This document shows positions 27,038-36,034 of a stretch of DNA of 64,000 bases, in pieces; within the stretch, counting starts at the first letter, position 1, and every line of letters starts with the position of its first letter. The DNA is from Chryseobacterium sp. (lineage in GTDB: Bacteria > Bacteroidota > Bacteroidia > Flavobacteriales > Weeksellaceae), in NCBI RefSeq assembly GCF_019236175.1, contig NZ_JAFAJM010000007.1:1-64000 (forward strand). The letters are read 5' to 3'. A program made the position numbers and the translations under genes. The notes under the pieces were generated by a model that saw nothing but the letters and a program-made list of their open reading frames with translations, had not been told where the DNA came from and searched no databases.

Positions 27038-28999
27038 TTATTTTAAGATTTTTGTGTTAACAGTTTCTCCCTTGTCTGAGACAATTTTTACTACATAAGA
27101 ATTTTTAATAGAGTTATTAAGCTCGATTACAAAATCTCTAGAAGTATCAACAGCTTTCTTAGAAATAACTAGTTTACCGCTCATATCATAAACTTCAATA
27201 TCTGCTTTCTTCCAATTTGGATCAAATCTTACAATATAATTTGTAATGGAAGGATCATAAACCACCAATGTTCTTGACGGTGATGTCTTCTTATCTTTAA
27301 CAGCTAAAGTACCAGTAGTACTAGGCTCTCCGTAATATAGATTAGCTTCTATGTTTGTTACAGGAACAATATCTCCCTGTTTAGCCTGTACTACATTTCC
27401 ATTTTCAGCTTTATAGTAAAAACCAATACCTGAAGAGAGTTGGTGAGCTCCTGCAGGAATCAATTCTGCATTCTCTCTAACTTCAAATTTGTAGTATTTA
27501 ACTTTATCCTGATAATAGTTTACTAATTTAACATTCTTACCTTTGAAATCATTTTCATTAGCTTCGTTAATGTATAACCAGTAGTTGGTGTAGTTATTGT
27601 CATAACCTCCGTTTACATCTTCTTCAAAAGTACCGATGATGTTCTTACCTGCAGAAGCCTGTACAGTTGTTGCGATAGAAGTCTGGTGGCCTGTTACAGA
27701 TGATCCGGAAACGACATAATACGTTCTTGAAATTTCATTCTGGTTAGCATCAAGACCAATAACTCCCAGCTGCTTAACAGTTCCGCTGGTATTTCTGTTG
27801 GCAGTTCTTGCTGCAGTTACATCATATGGTGTTCCGGCAGCTCTTGCAGTTCCTTTAAATCTTCTTAACGTGTTAAAGTTTAAAGTCTGAGGTGTATTGT
27901 CTCTCAACTTTATTTTGAATGACTGCATAGGCTTAATCACTACCAAATCCACATCTCCAACAGCAGGAGCAACACCATCGCCTGTTGGCAAGAAGGTAAC
28001 TACTCTACTGTTTGTAGCATAAGTTGAACCATTTGAAAGTGTATTGACCGTACCCGGGTTGTATTCAATTCCCCAGATAGTTTTTACTGCATTACCGTCC
28101 CCGTTAGGACCTTCAGTATATCCGATATTGGATAAGTCAATATTCGTCAGGAATGGATTTCCGAACTGGTAGAAATTTTTACCGAATGTTCCGGCCCATG
28201 GAGTCGTAGTATACTCAAAGCTGTCATCCAGGTATGTATTGTATTTCTCACTGTAAGCGTTGTTATTATCCCCTCCCGTTCCGAAACTTACGTTTCCGGC
28301 ATTCTGAAGGGTAACAGGAGCCGCAACCGGAGCATATGGTTTTCCGTTAATAGTGAATACGGTACCTGTTGCAGGGGCACTTGGATTCCAGTCCTGATTG
28401 GTCACTTTCAGCATATAATATCCTGAAGGATCACTGGTTGTCGTTGCCAGATTGGTAAAGTGGTTGGATACAGCATTCGTATTATCCCATTTAAGGATTG
28501 GATTGCTGTATCTTCCTGTATCGAAAGTCTTACCAATTTCTGTGGATAATGTACTTAATACTTTGCCAGAGAAAGGCAAAGCTACCTGCTGATAGTAACT
28601 AGGATTTGTAGAACCTCCATGACTGGTTGTTCTGTACTCTTTACTTACAACACCGGTAATATTGGATTGGGATAATCCGTCAATGTAAAGTTGTCCGTAA
28701 GTAGAAGTAGCATAGGTTGCCGGTGTATTCAGTCTTAAGATAATATTTCCACCATTGGTTTTATCTGCACCCGCAGCATCAATGGTCTTAAATCCATCCG
28801 CGGCTGTACCTACAACCATTACGTTTCCGTGTACATCCAAAAGACCTGTATCTCTGGTTTGTACACCTCCACCACTATAAACTAGGGTGCCTTCGCTCAC
28901 ATACATAGTAGCGTTAGTGTCTACGTGACATAAAACATTCTGCGCCTGAACAGAATAGCTAACGGCTAAAAGACCTATAGCAAATAAACTTTTTCTCAT
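27038..28999 (-). CDS. T9SS type A sorting-domain surface protein
   Basis: Secreted protein of 653 residues with signal peptide (1-19, ending SVQAQ), a long beta-rich, Asn/Thr/Gly-rich body with no catalytic motif that I recognise, and a C-terminal type A sorting domain. The latter covers the last 80 or so residues (IVRFDPNWKKADIEVYDMSGK, then YVVKIVSDKGETVNTKILK). It should pass the outer membrane through SprA and be anchored or released by PorU. Likely a surface-structure or adhesin-type protein. First gene of an operon with the PID-CTERM-like peptide. Confidence 0.88.
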   Translation of the reverse strand: MRKSLFAIGLLAVSYSVQAQNVLCHVDTNATMYVSEGTLVYSGGGVQTRDTGLLDVHGNVMVVGTAADGFKTIDAAGADKTNGGNIILRLNTPATYATSTYGQLYIDGLSQSNITGVVSKEYRTTSHGGSTNPSYYQQVALPFSGKVLSTLSTEIGKTFDTGRYSNPILKWDNTNAVSNHFTNLATTTSDPSGYYMLKVTNQDWNPSAPATGTVFTINGKPYAPVAAPVTLQNAGNVSFGTGGDNNNAYSEKYNTYLDDSFEYTTTPWAGTFGKNFYQFGNPFLTNIDLSNIGYTEGPNGDGNAVKTIWGIEYNPGTVNTLSNGSTYATNSRVVTFLPTGDGVAPAVGDVDLVVIKPMQSFKIKLRDNTPQTLNFNTLRRFKGTARAAGTPYDVTAARTANRNTSGTVKQLGVIGLDANQNEISRTYYVVSGSSVTGHQTSIATTVQASAGKNIIGTFEEDVNGGYDNNYTNYWLYINEANENDFKGKNVKLVNYYQDKVKYYKFEVRENAELIPAGAHQLSSGIGFYYKAENGNVVQAKQGDIVPVTNIEANLYYGEPSTTGTLAVKDKKTSPSRTLVVYDPSITNYIVRFDPNWKKADIEVYDMSGKLVISKKAVDTSRDFVIELNNSIKNSYVVKIVSDKGETVNTKILK

Positions 29000-29037
29000 T
29001 GTATAAATTATTTGTGTGTTAATACAATCTTCACCCG

Positions 29038-29045
29038 CAAAGGTA
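29038..29045 (-). promoter_or_regulatory. -7 box of the T9SS-protein operon
   Basis: Minus-strand TACCTTTG, a perfect TAnnTTTG box about 40 bases before the start at 28999. Upstream is a poly-T tract and no clear TTG at the right distance. Confidence 0.5.
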
Positions 29046-29073
29046 TTATTTTTTTCTTTAAAAAAAAAACATT

Positions 29074-30261
29074 TTATCTATTAATCAAAATATTACCTTC
29101 TGTAAGGGTGATATTTTTTTCTTCTCCGATTGAAAACATATAGTCTTCCAGAACCTTCTCCGTCGTCCCTCTGAGCCCTCTTGCTCCCAGTCCTTTTTCG
29201 ATGGTTTCTTCAACAATTTTTTCAATAGCTCCATCCGTAAAAACCAAATCTGCGCCATCCATTTTGAAAAGTTCCACAAATTGATTCACGATAGAATTTT
29301 TAGGTTCCTTCATAATTCTTACCAATGTTTCTTTTGTGAGTTTATCAAGGTAAGTGATGATTGGAAACCTTCCCAAAAGTTCGGGAATTAATCCGAAAGA
29401 ACGAAGATCAATTGCATTAATATTTGTTAATACGTACTCATCTTCATCTACTTTATTGATTTTTTCAGAGCTGAAGCCTATCGCCTGCTTGTTCATTCTT
29501 CTTTCGATAATCTCTTTGATCCCGTCAAAAGCACCTCCTGCGATAAAGAGGATATTCTGAGTGTTTACCTGAATATATTTCTGATCCGGGTGCTTTCTTC
29601 CTCCCTGAGGCGGAACATTTACAATACTTCCTTCCAGCAGCTTCAATAATCCCTGTTGTACTCCTTCTCCGGAAACATCTCTGGTAATACTCGGGTTATC
29701 TGATTTTCTGGCAATCTTATCAATCTCATCGATAAAAACAATTCCTTTTTCTGCTTTTTCAACATCATAATCAGCCACCATCAATAATCTTGAAAGAATA
29801 CTTTCAACATCTTCCCCTACATAGCCTGCTTCTGTAAGAATGGTAGCATCCACGATACAGAAAGGAACATTAAGTTCTCTTGCAATTGTTTTGGCAAGAA
29901 GAGTTTTTCCTGTACCGGTTTCCCCGATCATGATAATATTTGACTTTTCAAGTTCCACTTCTCTGTTCTCATCCTGAGCGTGAAGCAATCTCTTATAGTG
30001 GTTGTATACAGCAATAGAAAGTTGTTTTTTCGCCTGATCCTGCCCGATTACATACTGATCAAGGAATTCTTTGATCTCTTTAGGCTTTTTAAGTTCTTCC
30101 ATACTGGCAGCAGATGAAGCTCCTGTTTTGGAAACACTATCCTTTACAATAACATGTGCTTGCTCTATACAGTTTTCACAAATAAAACCGTTCTGCCCAG
30201 AAATCAGCATCTGTACCTCATTTCTTTTTCTTCCGCAGAAAGAACACTGGTTTGAATTCAT
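29074..30261 (-). CDS. clpX: ClpXP protease ATP-binding subunit ClpX
   Basis: AAA+ unfoldase of 395 residues that feeds substrates to ClpP. It has the N-terminal zinc-binding domain (CSFCGRK and CENC, residues 6-35), Walker A GETGTGKT (about 112), pore loop GYVGED, Walker B IVFIDEIDK (about 170) and sensor-2 GARGLR near residue 350. All catalytic motifs are intact. No promoter is evident in the 25 bases between the HIT-gene terminator and its ATG, so it may be read through from greA-HIT. Confidence 0.97.
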   Translation of the reverse strand: MNSNQCSFCGRKRNEVQMLISGQNGFICENCIEQAHVIVKDSVSKTGASSAASMEELKKPKEIKEFLDQYVIGQDQAKKQLSIAVYNHYKRLLHAQDENREVELEKSNIIMIGETGTGKTLLAKTIARELNVPFCIVDATILTEAGYVGEDVESILSRLLMVADYDVEKAEKGIVFIDEIDKIARKSDNPSITRDVSGEGVQQGLLKLLEGSIVNVPPQGGRKHPDQKYIQVNTQNILFIAGGAFDGIKEIIERRMNKQAIGFSSEKINKVDEDEYVLTNINAIDLRSFGLIPELLGRFPIITYLDKLTKETLVRIMKEPKNSIVNQFVELFKMDGADLVFTDGAIEKIVEETIEKGLGARGLRGTTEKVLEDYMFSIGEEKNITLTEGNILINR

Positions 30262-30286
30262 AATTATATATAATGTATATGTTAAA

Positions 30287-30321
30287 GAAAATCGTAAAAA
30301 ATTACTTTTTTACGATTTTCT
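30287..30321 (-). terminator. Terminator between HIT gene and clpX
   Basis: Stem GAAAATCGTAAAAAA / TTTTTTACGATTTTC with a short TTAC loop, beginning 6 bases past the HIT stop. Confidence 0.7.
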
Positions 30322-30326
30322 GTTTT

Positions 30327-30716
30327 TTAAGAATTAATAATTGAGTTTTGAATCTCTGTATATTCTTCGTTCGTTAATTTTAATCTTTCATTTCTGAAGT
30401 TCATGTCTTCCATTCTGTTTAAAGGGATAAGATGGATGTGGGCATGAGGAACTTCCAATCCTACTACCGCTACTCCTACTCTGACACATGGAATTGCAGT
30501 TTTGATCTTCTTGGCTACCTGTTGGGCAAATCCCCAAAGGTTTTTATATTCTTCACTTTCAAGATCAAAAATCAAATCCACTTCTTTTTTAGGGACTACC
30601 AAGGTATGTCCTTTCACCAAAGGCATTGCGTCTAAGAATGCGATAAAATTCTCATCCTCAGCAATGATATAAGAGGGAATTTCGCCGTTGATGATTTTTG
30701 TGAATATAGTGCTCAT
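30327..30716 (-). CDS. HIT-family nucleotide hydrolase/transferase
   Basis: A 129-residue histidine-triad protein of the HinT type, which hydrolyses nucleoside phosphoramidates and related compounds. The catalytic triad motif is HAHIHLIPL (about residues 94-102), and the N-terminal IFTKIINGEIPSYIIAEDE block is typical. It follows greA with a 51-base gap and probably shares its transcript. Confidence 0.95.
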   Translation of the reverse strand: MSTIFTKIINGEIPSYIIAEDENFIAFLDAMPLVKGHTLVVPKKEVDLIFDLESEEYKNLWGFAQQVAKKIKTAIPCVRVGVAVVGLEVPHAHIHLIPLNRMEDMNFRNERLKLTNEEYTEIQNSIINS

Positions 30717-30767
30717 TGTGTAGAAATTAAGGTTAGAAAAAGAAGTTAGAATGAAAGAGGTATCAGA

Positions 30768-31238
30768 CTATAGGGTAATGTCCAATACTTCAAAAGACAG
30801 TTTATTTCCGTTTGGTAAAGTAATCTCTGCAGTCTCTCCTATCGCTTTTCCTAAAAGTCCTTTTGCAATCGGAGTGTTTACAGAAATTTTTCCTGTTTTA
30901 AGATCACTTTCGTTATCCGGCACCAATGTAAATACCTGCTCTTGTTTCGTCGCATTATTTTTAAGTTTCACTGTCGTTAAGATAGAAACTTTTGAAGTAT
31001 CTAATTGGCTTTCGTCTATAATTTTAGAAGTAGAAATAACATCTTTCAGCTTGGAAATTCTCATTTCAAGCATTCCCTGAGCCTCTTTAGCCGCATCATA
31101 TTCTGCATTTTCAGACAAATCTCCTTTGTCTCTTGCTTCCGCGATCTGCTGAGTAATTTTTGGTCTTTCCACAGTTTCCAACTGTTCCAGCTCAGCTTTC
31201 ATTTTCCCTAGTCCCTCCTTGGTTACATAGCTTGCCAT
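30768..31238 (-). CDS. greA: Transcription elongation factor GreA
   Basis: Cytoplasmic factor that stimulates transcript cleavage by backtracked RNA polymerase. It has 156 residues. The N-terminal coiled-coil hairpin carries the acidic tip DLSENAEYDAAKE (about residues 40-52) and the C-terminal FKBP-like domain includes TPIAKGLLGKAIGE. The frame can be extended by three codons, but MASYVTKEG at 31238 is the family start. A stem TCCGgCA/TGtCGGA lies in its leader. Confidence 0.97.
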   Translation of the reverse strand: MASYVTKEGLGKMKAELEQLETVERPKITQQIAEARDKGDLSENAEYDAAKEAQGMLEMRISKLKDVISTSKIIDESQLDTSKVSILTTVKLKNNATKQEQVFTLVPDNESDLKTGKISVNTPIAKGLLGKAIGETAEITLPNGNKLSFEVLDITL

Positions 31239-31322
31239 AATTTTCAAAATTTAGTTTTAGTATAAAAAAATAATCCGACATTTGCCGGACAATGTTTTCG
31301 TGTTATAATCGTTTAATTTTTA

Positions 31323-31330
31323 CAAATATA
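31323..31330 (-). promoter_or_regulatory. -7 box of greA
   Basis: Minus-strand TATATTTG, perfect TAnnTTTG, about 85 bases before the greA start. The -33 position reads TTC rather than TTG. Confidence 0.5.
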
Positions 31331-31347
31331 TAAAAATTTAAATTGAA

Positions 31348-31803
31348 ATGAAAAAAACTTTTTCAATATCATTCATTTTCATATCATTGATTTTCAGCAG
31401 CTTATACATCAACTCTTGCGGAAGCAGAGAAGATACCGTGAACTGCTTTCCCAATAACCCAATCAACGTGAGTCTAAATCTGAACCTGCCGGCATACAAT
31501 GCCATCAACTATGACAACGGCTGGATTTACGTTAATGAACAGCAGTCCGGAACAAGAGGATTAATCGTTGTCCGGGTGGGAGATTCTTTCAAAGTATATG
31601 ACCGGAATGCGCCTCATATCTGTCCGGATAACAACACCACTCTTGAAGTGAAAGACAATATTGCCATTCTATGCCCTAAGGATAATACAAGATGGATCTT
31701 AAGAACAGGACAGCCGGAATCAGGTGCAAAGACCTCTCTTCCTCCTAAAACGTATCCTTACAACTATAATTCCGCCACAAAAATTTTAAATATTTACTAT
31801 TAA
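31348..31803 (+). CDS. Rieske-like lipoprotein without full cluster ligands
   Basis: Predicted lipoprotein of 151 residues. The signal peptide ends in the lipobox INSC (Cys24). The C-terminal half (residues about 75-150) has the layout of a Rieske [2Fe-2S] domain: VYDRNAPHICP followed by LEVKDNIAILCPKDNTRWIL and TGQP. A true Rieske protein needs two CxH pairs; here only HIC and CPKD remain, so cluster binding is doubtful. Such proteins are common next to dtd in flavobacteria, as here (8-base gap). Function unknown. Confidence 0.72.
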   Translation: MKKTFSISFIFISLIFSSLYINSCGSREDTVNCFPNNPINVSLNLNLPAYNAINYDNGWIYVNEQQSGTRGLIVVRVGDSFKVYDRNAPHICPDNNTTLEVKDNIAILCPKDNTRWILRTGQPESGAKTSLPPKTYPYNYNSATKILNIYY

Positions 31804-31811
31804 AACAACCC

Positions 31812-32261
31812 ATGAAGATCGTAATACAAAGGGTTTCTGAAGCCAGTGTAAAAGTAGACGGAAAAACCGTCGGAGAAATCGGAAAAGGCCTGATGCTATT
31901 GGTAGGCATTGATGAGAATGACGAAAAGACAGATGCAGACTGGCTTATACAAAAGACATTGAACCTCAGAATCTTTGGAGATGAAGATGACAAACTCAAT
32001 CTTTCGGTAAAGGATATTTCGGGAGAAATCCTTTGCATCAGCCAGTTTACATTGATTGCAGATTATAAAAAAGGCAACCGGCCTTCTTTTATAAAAGCGG
32101 CTAAACCTGATAAAGCAGTTCCTCTTTTTGACTATTTCAAAGAAGAAATGGCAAAATCAGGATTAAAGACCGAAAGCGGAATCTTCGGTGCCGATATGAA
32201 AGTATCCTTAATCAATGACGGACCGGTTACAATTGTAATGGACTCCATTACAAAAAGCTAG
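31812..32261 (+). CDS. dtd: D-aminoacyl-tRNA deacylase
   Basis: Proofreading enzyme of 149 residues that removes D-amino acids (and glycine from tRNA-Ala) from mischarged tRNA. The motif SQFTLIADYKKGNRPSF (about residues 77-93) and the Gly-cisPro motif in NDGPVTIVMD near the C-terminus are intact. It sits between the Rieske-like lipoprotein and a membrane protein, probably in one operon. Confidence 0.96.
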   Translation: MKIVIQRVSEASVKVDGKTVGEIGKGLMLLVGIDENDEKTDADWLIQKTLNLRIFGDEDDKLNLSVKDISGEILCISQFTLIADYKKGNRPSFIKAAKPDKAVPLFDYFKEEMAKSGLKTESGIFGADMKVSLINDGPVTIVMDSITKS

Positions 32262-32273
32262 GCTAAAGAACAG

Positions 32274-32870
32274 ATGAAAAGCAAAAATATAATTATAGGC
32301 TATCTTGCCGTAACATTGATATTCCTGAGTGAAGTCATTCTAAACTTAAATAAATACAGTTATTCCGGCTATTATTCTGATAAAATCATCAACTGGTTTT
32401 GGCTGGCAATGACCATCTTTATTATCATCTGGTTCTGGAAAAAAAAAGCTGTCAGAGTTTACTTTTTTCTGCTCCTCGCTATCATCATTCTGAGCATCCT
32501 GCCAATGATGATTCCGTTTTTCGGTATGGTTCATTATTTTTCCACTATAGGCAGCTATCAGCGCATTCAGCTTAATGATCAGTACCGGATAGACAGAGGC
32601 CGTCCCGGACCTTTATATAACCCCAAAATAACAGTTTACAGAAATGAGGGAATTTTTGAAAAACAAATCAGCAGAACCTCCTATTCCGATATTGCTGAAG
32701 ATGTTTTACAGCTGCCTTCCACAAGTCCTGTTACTGCTGATAAACAGCCCATTCAGAAGGCAAAACTTGTCAACGTAAGTAAAGATAGTATTGGCATTGA
32801 ATATCAGATCCTGAATAAAAAGAAAATCTTTTATCACAAAATTAAAGAAAGCTGGTTTGAGGATTCTTAA
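32274..32870 (+). CDS. Hypothetical membrane protein
   Basis: A 198-residue protein with three hydrophobic segments (about residues 5-25, 36-55 and 60-80) and a soluble C-terminal domain with alternating polar and hydrophobic residues. I do not recognise a family. It starts 12 bases after dtd and ends at a terminator, so it closes the operon. Confidence 0.75.
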   Translation: MKSKNIIIGYLAVTLIFLSEVILNLNKYSYSGYYSDKIINWFWLAMTIFIIIWFWKKKAVRVYFFLLLAIIILSILPMMIPFFGMVHYFSTIGSYQRIQLNDQYRIDRGRPGPLYNPKITVYRNEGIFEKQISRTSYSDIAEDVLQLPSTSPVTADKQPIQKAKLVNVSKDSIGIEYQILNKKKIFYHKIKESWFEDS

Positions 32871-32893
32871 GTCTTTATCCAAACTAACATAAG

Positions 32894-32925
32894 AAATACC
32901 TTTCAATATCAATGAAAGGTATTTT
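32894..32925 (+). terminator. Terminator of the dtd operon
   Basis: Stem AAATACCTTTCA / TGAAAGGTATTT with a seven-base loop, followed by TTTTATTTTC. Confidence 0.8.
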
Positions 32926-33049
32926 TTATTTTCAAGCGTAAATGTCTGAAATGTTTTCACCAAAATGGTTTAAGGTATTTACATCAATCATAGATTTTTA
33001 TTTTTTCAGAATAAACTCACAAAAATGTGATTTGTTTTCATTTTATTGC

Positions 33050-33057
33050 TATTTTTG
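33050..33057 (+). promoter_or_regulatory. -7 box of the S8 peptidase gene
   Basis: TATTTTTG is a perfect TAnnTTTG box, 41 bases before the ATG. The nearest TTTG (33031-33034) leaves only about 15 bases of spacing, so the -33 element is uncertain. Confidence 0.45.
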
Positions 33058-33098
33058 AAATATCACAAACTGATCCACAACCATTTAACAAAAATAAT

Positions 33099-34742
33099 AT
33101 GAAAACAAAAATCAATCTTCTAGTAGTTTTTATGTTTTGTTTTTTCCTTTCTTACGGCCAGTCCGGCCATCGGGAAAATACACTTATCTATGTCTGTTTT
33201 TCAAAAAATATCAACTCAGAAAAGGCAGCTTTCAGCAAAAATCCTGAGTTTGAAAGATTCAGCATAGAAAACGGGATTTCATTTACCTATGATCTGGGTT
33301 TTACGGATAAAAAAATCGCCGAACTGACGGAGAGCAGTAAAGCCAACGGTAATTCGGGAGAGTCTGTTCAGAAACTTAAAAGAATTTTTAAAGCTGATTT
33401 TCCTGTGCAGAGTCATGAGGCAACAACAAAGATTATCCAGGTCCTTGAAAGATTTCCTGAGGTAGAATATGTTTCCGTAATGAGTGCTGTTCCTGTAGAA
33501 CCTCCATTCACTAGCCGGTTTGTTGCCACTCCGGATATGGAAAACCTGCAGACCTACCTCAACGATAATCCGGGGATCAATGCAAAATATGCATGGTCCA
33601 GAGGAATTACAGGCCAGAACATCCGCATCCGGGATGTGGAATATGGTTTTTATAAAACCCATGAAATGCTGGCGAATCAAAATTCAATACAATTAGAACC
33701 CGGTTATTCTCCCAATGCCGGTTTATCCGGTAACAACTACCGCGATCACGGAACTGCAGTAGTCAGCATACTGGGATCTGTAAAAGATAATATCGGGCTT
33801 ACGGGTGCTGTTTATAATGCTTCGGAAATCAAAGGTTTTATGGAGTGGACCACCGTTGGTTATAACAGAGCCGCCGCAGTAAGCAGATCTATCAATGCAT
33901 CTCAGGCGGGAGATATTATTTTGTATGAAATGCAGACGGGAGGAAAAGACGGGCAATACTGCCCTGCTGAATATGACAGTGTAATCTGGGATCTGACAAA
34001 AGCAGCAACGGATTCCGGAATTATCATTATTGCAGCAGCAGGTAACGGGAATCAGGATCTCGATGATCCTTTCTATGCGGCTTACAGAGGAAGGGGGAAC
34101 AGTGGTGCCATTATTGTAGGTGCAGGTTCTCCCAATACCACCCATTCAAAACTAAGTTTCAGTACTTATGGAAACAGGGTCGATGTACAGGGATGGGGAA
34201 GCAGCGTTCTGGCAGCCGGATACGGATCTTATCAGAAATATGATAATGATGACAACAGAACGTATAATTATTTCAGCGGAACGAGCTCAGCGACTCCTAC
34301 GGTAGCTTCTGCTGCGGTATTACTTCAGTCATATTACCGTCAGACAACAGGACAGTATTTAACGCCTGCTGCCATGAAAAACCTTCTGGTTTCTACGGGA
34401 ATTCCTCAGGGCGGAACTGATACCAATAAGAAGATAGGCCCTCTTCCGAATGTAAAAAATGCCATATTACAGCTGGAAAGTAAATTTTCGGCTCAGACTC
34501 AGGCATTACCTGCTTTAGAAGCTAAAATCTATCCTAACCCGAGTACCGGTTATATAGCGATCAAAACTATTGAAAGCAAGAAATTAGAGATTGAAATCAT
34601 CAATATGTACGGAAGATCTGTTATAAAAAACTCCGTTTCTCCGGATGAAAAAATTAATATCGAACAACTTCCTCCAGGTCAATACCTCATCAACATTAAT
34701 GAAGGCCAGCGAAGACTGGTAGAAAAATTCACCAAACTCTAA
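33099..34742 (+). CDS. T9SS-secreted subtilisin-family (S8) serine peptidase
   Basis: Secreted protease of 547 residues. The signal peptide ends near residue 20 (FLSYGQ). The S8 triad is visible: Asp near 178 in IRIRDVEYG, His near 216 in RDHGTAVVSILG and Ser near 396 in FSGTSSATPTVASA. The oxyanion Asn lies in IIAAAGNGNQD. The last 75 or so residues (IYPNPSTGYIAIKT, then LPPGQYLININE) are a type A T9SS sorting domain, so it should leave through SprA. An upstream in-frame extension to 33027 lacks signal-peptide logic; the ATG at 33099 starts a clear signal peptide. Confidence 0.93.
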   Translation: MKTKINLLVVFMFCFFLSYGQSGHRENTLIYVCFSKNINSEKAAFSKNPEFERFSIENGISFTYDLGFTDKKIAELTESSKANGNSGESVQKLKRIFKADFPVQSHEATTKIIQVLERFPEVEYVSVMSAVPVEPPFTSRFVATPDMENLQTYLNDNPGINAKYAWSRGITGQNIRIRDVEYGFYKTHEMLANQNSIQLEPGYSPNAGLSGNNYRDHGTAVVSILGSVKDNIGLTGAVYNASEIKGFMEWTTVGYNRAAAVSRSINASQAGDIILYEMQTGGKDGQYCPAEYDSVIWDLTKAATDSGIIIIAAAGNGNQDLDDPFYAAYRGRGNSGAIIVGAGSPNTTHSKLSFSTYGNRVDVQGWGSSVLAAGYGSYQKYDNDDNRTYNYFSGTSSATPTVASAAVLLQSYYRQTTGQYLTPAAMKNLLVSTGIPQGGTDTNKKIGPLPNVKNAILQLESKFSAQTQALPALEAKIYPNPSTGYIAIKTIESKKLEIEIINMYGRSVIKNSVSPDEKINIEQLPPGQYLININEGQRRLVEKFTKL

Positions 34743-34749
34743 TACAACA

Positions 34750-34781
34750 AAAACTCCTTTCAGTAAACTGAAAGGAGTTTT
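34750..34781. terminator. Bidirectional terminator between convergent genes
   Basis: Stem AAAACTCCTTTCAGT / ACTGAAAGGAGTTTT with a two-base centre, between the S8 peptidase stop (plus) and the lipoprotein stop (minus), with T-rich ends on both strands. Confidence 0.8.
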
Positions 34782-34803
34782 ATATAATAAACTTTTATAA
34801 AAA

Positions 34804-35316
34804 CTAATTCGCAGGCACGCTGCTGAAATTAAGTGCTACTTTAATGTTCATGTCTGAGGTGGTTTGATTTTTCAGTTCATAAACAGTTCTTACAGTAAGT
34901 CCTGAGCTTTTTACGATATCATCTAAAAAACCTGTATCATTCAGATCTAGGTTTAAGCCGGACGAATTGGTAGAAATATTAGAACGGGAGGCAACAAGTC
35001 TTTCTTTTGTCCCGCTGGAAGAAACATAAATTTTAACGGATTTGAAAGCGTTTAAATTTCCTCCTGAAGGTGATACTACGGATATTTTGGCATCAGAAAT
35101 TCTTACATCCTTAATCTTGGCATTATTATTTCCACCAAACCATGTCTGTACATTGGTAGCTGTAGATGTAGAAGAAACTTCTTTATCAGCAGGTACTCCT
35201 GTAGAAACTAAAACATTAGCCGTGTATGGAAAAGTATTCTGAACCAGTGACTGTACGGTTCCGCAGCTTACCAGTACAGCTGAAGCTGCCATTGCTGTTA
35301 GAACTATATTTTTCAT
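34804..35316 (-). CDS. Hypothetical lipoprotein
   Basis: A 170-residue predicted lipoprotein with lipobox VSCG (Cys19) followed by a Ser/Thr-rich beta-type domain. No catalytic motif or known family is recognised; the alternating pattern suggests an immunoglobulin-like sandwich. It converges on the S8 peptidase gene. It may be monocistronic, as the next upstream gene (35371) is 54 bases away on the same strand. Confidence 0.75.
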   Translation of the reverse strand: MKNIVLTAMAASAVLVSCGTVQSLVQNTFPYTANVLVSTGVPADKEVSSTSTATNVQTWFGGNNNAKIKDVRISDAKISVVSPSGGNLNAFKSVKIYVSSSGTKERLVASRSNISTNSSGLNLDLNDTGFLDDIVKSSGLTVRTVYELKNQTTSDMNIKVALNFSSVPAN

Positions 35317-35370
35317 AATATTAAATTTACTTTAGGTTTAGTTTGCAGAAATTATACCAAATTAAAAGCC

Positions 35371-35910
35371 CTACTCTACATTTACAGTGAAATGACCTTT
35401 TGTATTCCCTGAAGCCATATTACTTTTTCCGATAATGAGCCACACTTCACCCTTCCCCGGAATATCATAGGTAATATCTCTACTGAAAGGCCCGTCATAA
35501 TCTCCATTCGGTAATTTAATCTGATTAAAACGGATATTAAAATCTTTCTCTTTTGTTGAAATTTTTGCTTTGAGATGAGGCTGATCATAATTCGTGAGTT
35601 TCAAAATCAGCTCCTGACCGTCGTTTTTAAATTCTTCTCCCAATGTGAAAGGAAGCTGGGATGCATCTGCAGTTCTTATGATTTGTCCATCTTTTACGCT
35701 TCTCATCACCCCTTTACGTAAAACTTCTTTTGTGGCGGGAGCATTATTAATAATAGAGTCTTTTTTTCTCAATGCTGCAGAATCAGCTTTCACCGCTGAA
35801 TCCGGCATTTCTGTTACCACTGTGGAGTCTTTATCCGGTACGCTGGCGATTGCCGGCTCTTTTTTACACGAAAAGATAATCAATGGAATTAGCAATAAGC
35901 TTTTTTTCAT
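35371..35910 (-). CDS. Hypothetical lipoprotein
   Basis: A 179-residue predicted lipoprotein with lipobox IFSC (Cys15), a low-complexity acidic and Ala-rich linker (residues about 18-60) and a C-terminal beta-rich domain. I recognise no family. It lies upstream of the other lipoprotein gene on the same strand and may be co-transcribed. Confidence 0.72.
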   Translation of the reverse strand: MKKSLLLIPLIIFSCKKEPAIASVPDKDSTVVTEMPDSAVKADSAALRKKDSIINNAPATKEVLRKGVMRSVKDGQIIRTADASQLPFTLGEEFKNDGQELILKLTNYDQPHLKAKISTKEKDFNIRFNQIKLPNGDYDGPFSRDITYDIPGKGEVWLIIGKSNMASGNTKGHFTVNVE

Positions 35911-36034
35911 AATAATTAATTTTAAGATTGCTTCAAGGAAACATTCTGTTAGAAGTCAGATCTTTTAAATGCTAAAATTGTTCCAAGTCTTGTTATTATT
36001 TATCTTTTTTGATTCTGCTCCCACAACCGTAATA

